A DNA stretch of 6,913 bases from an uncultured Eubacteriales bacterium (GTDB lineage: Bacteria; Bacillota; Clostridia; Oscillospirales; Oscillospiraceae): contig USIZ01000068.1 of assembly GCA_900554855.1 (NCBI GenBank), forward strand, positions 1 to 6,913, read 5' to 3'. The notes beneath the pieces are model-generated. The model searched no databases and was not told where the DNA came from. It was given only the letters and a program-made list of their open reading frames with translations. This document shows, piece after piece, positions 5,386 through 6,913 of this stretch. Positions within the stretch are counted from its first letter, which is position 1; each line of letters starts with the position of its first letter. Made by a program: the position numbers and the translations under genes.

Positions 5386-5695
5386 ACTTACCCGATTTTT
5401 TCAGTCTGATAATATAGTCCGCGTTGACGTATTCCTCCCGGCCCTTCTTGTCGGTCAGGGTGATCCAGCCGTCGGCATAGTGGGTCAGTTTCCCGTTCAG
5501 CGTGTCATTGATGGTAGTGACGTAGACATCCTCCCCCATCAGCTTCTGAATGATCTCCTCCATAACGGGTTCAGCTCCTTTTCTGCGGCGCAGCTTGGCC
5601 GCGTGGCGGGCGCCCGCGCTCCGGCGGGCGGTCCGCGCCATATAATACAAAATAAAAACCAACAGGAAGATCGGGATCCAGCTAGAAAAATTCAT
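5384..5695 (-). CDS. Small membrane-anchored protein of unknown function, third gene of an XRE operon
   Basis: The product is 103 residues from ATG at 5695-5693, with GGAGGAGGAC (5710-5701) upstream. The ATG overlaps the stop of the regulator gene (ATGA), so the two are translationally coupled; a longer frame back to 5761 is only the regulator's shadow. The N-terminus MNFSSWIPIFLLVFILYYMA is one membrane helix (~6-20). A very basic segment follows (RTARRSAGARHAAKLRRRK), so the C-terminal part should be cytoplasmic (positive-inside rule). Residues ~47-103 (EEIIQKLMGEDVYVTTIND, then GKLTHYADGWITLTDKKGRE, then VNADYIIRLKK) look like a small beta-barrel, SH3/Sm-like, from the strand pattern. I do not recognise a named family. 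It is the last gene before the shared terminator. Confidence 0.75.
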   Translation of the reverse strand: MNFSSWIPIFLLVFILYYMARTARRSAGARHAAKLRRRKGAEPVMEEIIQKLMGEDVYVTTINDTLNGKLTHYADGWITLTDKKGREEYVNADYIIRLKKSGK

Positions 5696-5895
5696 ATCTC
5701 GTCCTCCTCCCAGAACAGGTCGTCCAGCGTCCTGTCCAACGTCCGGCAGATGGCGCGGCACAGCTTGATGGTGGGGTTGTAATCCCCCTTCTCAATGGCG
5801 TTGATAGTCTGACGGGATACGCCCACCAGATCCGCCAGTGCCTGCTGACTCAGGTCCTTCTCCGCCCGGGCCGCCTTCAATTTCAGATTCTTCAT
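5692..5895 (-). CDS. Short XRE-family (Cro/CI-type) HTH transcriptional regulator
   Basis: The product is 67 residues, almost entirely one DNA-binding domain. KAARAEKDLSQQALADLVG carries helices 1-2, SRQTINAIEKG (~27-37) is the recognition helix, and YNPTIKLCRAICRTLDRTLDDLF completes the five-helix fold. There is no ligand or oligomerisation domain. This is the YozG-like class commonly found next to small multi-helix membrane proteins in Firmicutes. It overlaps the upstream gene by 4 bp (ATGA) and the downstream gene by 4 bp. Its nearest AGGAGG is 19 bases upstream of the ATG, too far for good initiation, so translation probably depends on coupling to the membrane-protein gene. Targets are unknown; autoregulation of the operon promoter is a reasonable guess. 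Confidence 0.92.
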   Translation of the reverse strand: MKNLKLKAARAEKDLSQQALADLVGVSRQTINAIEKGDYNPTIKLCRAICRTLDRTLDDLFWEEDEI

Positions 5896-6458
5896 GCGTC
5901 CCGATCAGCTCGTTCCTCCTGTCTGTCCTTCCACATCCGGAGCAGCTGGACGATCAGGATGATCAGCCAGAACACCATGCGCTCCGTATAGTCGAATACG
6001 CGGATGCTGCTTACTCCATCGTCGGTCAGTTCCAGCCAGAGGTTTGCACCTCTGGCTGCGATCAGACCTGCGCAGCTGTAAATGACCCAGCGGGGCTTTC
6101 GATCCAGCTTCTGATAGGCGTGCTTCCAGATGGCCACACACCAAAAGACCAGCAGGCCCAATTCCAGGCCGATCTCCTCTGTCCCCACCAGGCCCAGCCA
6201 GTTGTCCCCGCCAAGGCCGCCGCCATCCAGCACCGCCGCCTTGACCAGTGCGCTTACACCCAGAAAGACCATCACCGACCAAAAGGCCGCACGATAGGCC
6301 AGAAGGCGGGCCGTGCGCTGGCGTTCGTCATACTCCTCCACCCGATTAGGGTTATGGGCACGCCGCCACAGGCCATACAGCAGCACTGCGGCAATAGCTG
6401 CGCCGATCAGGATCAGAGCAATGACCAGTACAGGATCTGTCGCGTTCACACGGTTCAT
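5892..6458 (-). CDS. Five-helix membrane protein of unknown function, first gene of the XRE operon
   Basis: The product is 188 residues. The ATG (6458-6456) has AAGGAGG (6472-6466) seven bases upstream. About five membrane helices are visible: ~8-30, ~54-76, ~92-112, ~122-142 and ~158-175, with a cytoplasmic-looking loop NPNRVEEYDERQRTARLL between the first two. The DERQ motif before the second helix resembles that in small membrane proteins paired with XRE regulators in Firmicutes (DUF2178-type groups); this assignment is from memory and unsure. It overlaps the HTH gene start by 4 bp. The pairing suggests that the membrane protein modulates the regulator or is its target, as in other membrane-protein/HTH pairs; function is otherwise unknown. 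Confidence 0.82.
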   Translation of the reverse strand: MNRVNATDPVLVIALILIGAAIAAVLLYGLWRRAHNPNRVEEYDERQRTARLLAYRAAFWSVMVFLGVSALVKAAVLDGGGLGGDNWLGLVGTEEIGLELGLLVFWCVAIWKHAYQKLDRKPRWVIYSCAGLIAARGANLWLELTDDGVSSIRVFDYTERMVFWLIILIVQLLRMWKDRQEERADRDA

Positions 6459-6536
6459 TCCGTCTCCTCCTTCCGTCTCGCCGCCCGACAGAGCAAAACA
6501 GCGGTATCAAATTGTGATTTTCTTCCTCCTGAGTTC

Positions 6537-6565
6537 AGAATAGCATTCGCCCCGTATTCTGTCAA
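6537..6565 (-). promoter_or_regulatory. Extended -10 promoter of the membrane protein/XRE operon
   Basis: Read on the minus strand, a perfect -35 TTGACA (6565-6560) is followed after 17 bases by -10 TATTCT (6542-6537). TGC immediately before the -10 provides an extended -10 TG. Transcription should begin near 6530, giving a leader of about 70 nt. An AGGAGG close to the start site has no well-placed start codon. Confidence 0.75.
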
Positions 6566-6607
6566 GTATATTTTACAGTATGATTCTTATATCTGTCATT
6601 CATATGT

Positions 6608-6636
6608 AAAAAAGCAGGGCGGCCGTTGGCCGCCCT
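6608..6636 (-). terminator. Intrinsic terminator of the ArsC/Spx-like gene
   Basis: AGGGCGGCC (6616-6624) and GGCCGCCCT (6628-6636) form a perfect 9 bp stem with a 3-base loop. On the minus strand it is followed by GC and six Ts (complement of 6608-6613). It sits 17 bases beyond the minus-strand stop codon at 6654 and upstream of the next operon's promoter, insulating the two. Confidence 0.88.
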
Positions 6637-6653
6637 ACACAATCAATTTACGG

Positions 6654-6913
6654 TCATTCCCAGTCTTTCCACACGTCCGGGCAGTAGCCCACGGTGGCCT
6701 GACGGCCGTTGCGAACGATGGGGGTGCGGATCATCTTCGGGTTGTACAGCAGATGCTCCAGCTTCTGGCCGTCATAGGCATAGTAGCTCAGCGTTTTGGC
6801 GTCCGGGTGCTTGGGGTCGATGAGCCGATCCACGCCGCCCACCGCCCGGGCCACGTTTTCCAGTTCCCGCGGCCCCATGCCGAACCGGAGCAGGTCGATA
6901 AACTGAAACTTCA
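6654..6913 (-). CDS. ArsC/Spx-like thioredoxin-fold protein, C-terminal part (5' end outside window)
   Basis: The frame runs open to the right edge, so the N-terminal part is missing; about 86 residues are seen, beginning KFQFIDLLRFGMGPREL. The inner ATG at 6878 is probably not the start because family-like sequence continues upstream. The visible part matches the C-terminal half of the arsenate reductase (ArsC)/Spx/YffB family: MGPRELENVARAVGG, an aspartate/lysine-rich turn, then PKMIRTPIVRNGRQATVGY and a final WKDWE. The R-TPIVRNG segment is the characteristic substrate/redox-loop strand with its cis-Pro. The catalytic Cys motif (CxxC or CxxS) lies off-window, so arsenate reductase activity, an Spx-like regulatory role or a glutaredoxin-like role cannot be told apart. 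Confidence 0.85.
   Translation of the reverse strand, partial: KFQFIDLLRFGMGPRELENVARAVGGVDRLIDPKHPDAKTLSYYAYDGQKLEHLLYNPKMIRTPIVRNGRQATVGYCPDVWKDWE

Noticed and set aside
5696..5761. 22-residue N-terminal extension of the small membrane protein
   Set aside because: This segment is the regulator gene read in another frame. The ATG at 5695 has a strong ribosome site and an ATGA overlap and starts directly before a membrane helix.
5285..5782. 165-codon plus-strand frame past the end of mgtE
   Set aside because: It crosses the bidirectional terminator and is antisense to the small membrane protein and HTH genes; no family features are seen.
6459..6536. Possible leader peptide in the XRE operon leader
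   Set aside because: An AGGAGG occurs near the predicted start site, but no ATG or GTG lies at useful spacing; the nearest TTG is about 14 bases away.

Overview
The window looks like chromosomal DNA from a GC-rich gut Clostridia, most likely an Oscillospiraceae-type genome (Flavonifractor/Oscillibacter-like). This rests on codon usage, Gram-positive ribosome sites (AAGGAGG), sigma-A promoters and the gene families present. That placement is inference, since no marker gene is complete enough to fix a genus. I see no phage, transposase, CRISPR array or ribosomal RNA.

Plus strand, left to right. The C-terminal part of a type IIA topoisomerase A subunit (ParC-like) enters from the left edge. A stand-alone LUD-domain (LutC/YkgG-like) protein with a cysteine cluster follows. 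Next come a weak terminator and a ~114 bp imperfect palindromic repeat element. After it lies a TTG-initiated lipoprotein with a transglutaminase-like fold whose expected catalytic Cys is Ser. A tRNA-Gly(GCC) follows with its own near-consensus promoter and a perfect 18 bp terminator. The last plus-strand gene is mgtE, a magnesium transporter, with a ~200 nt leader.

Minus strand, right half. A three-gene overlapping operon has its own extended -10 promoter: a five-helix membrane protein, a short XRE-type HTH regulator and a small membrane-anchored protein. Both junctions are ATGA overlaps. It converges on mgtE over a shared perfect hairpin terminator. At the right edge is the 3' part of an ArsC/Spx-like thioredoxin-fold gene with its own terminator.

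The most unusual stretch is the mgtE control region (about 3656-3921). A hairpin plus T-run runs into the -35 box. The 17 bp promoter spacer is itself a perfect inverted repeat. The leader can form a long-range closing stem and holds a ribosome-site-preceded 28-codon ORF ending Pro-stop. One segment of the leader can pair with either the small ORF's ribosome site or that of mgtE. It does not match the M-box magnesium riboswitch as I know it. It is therefore a candidate for an undescribed Mg2+-responsive (or other) leader, still to be tested by comparative analysis.
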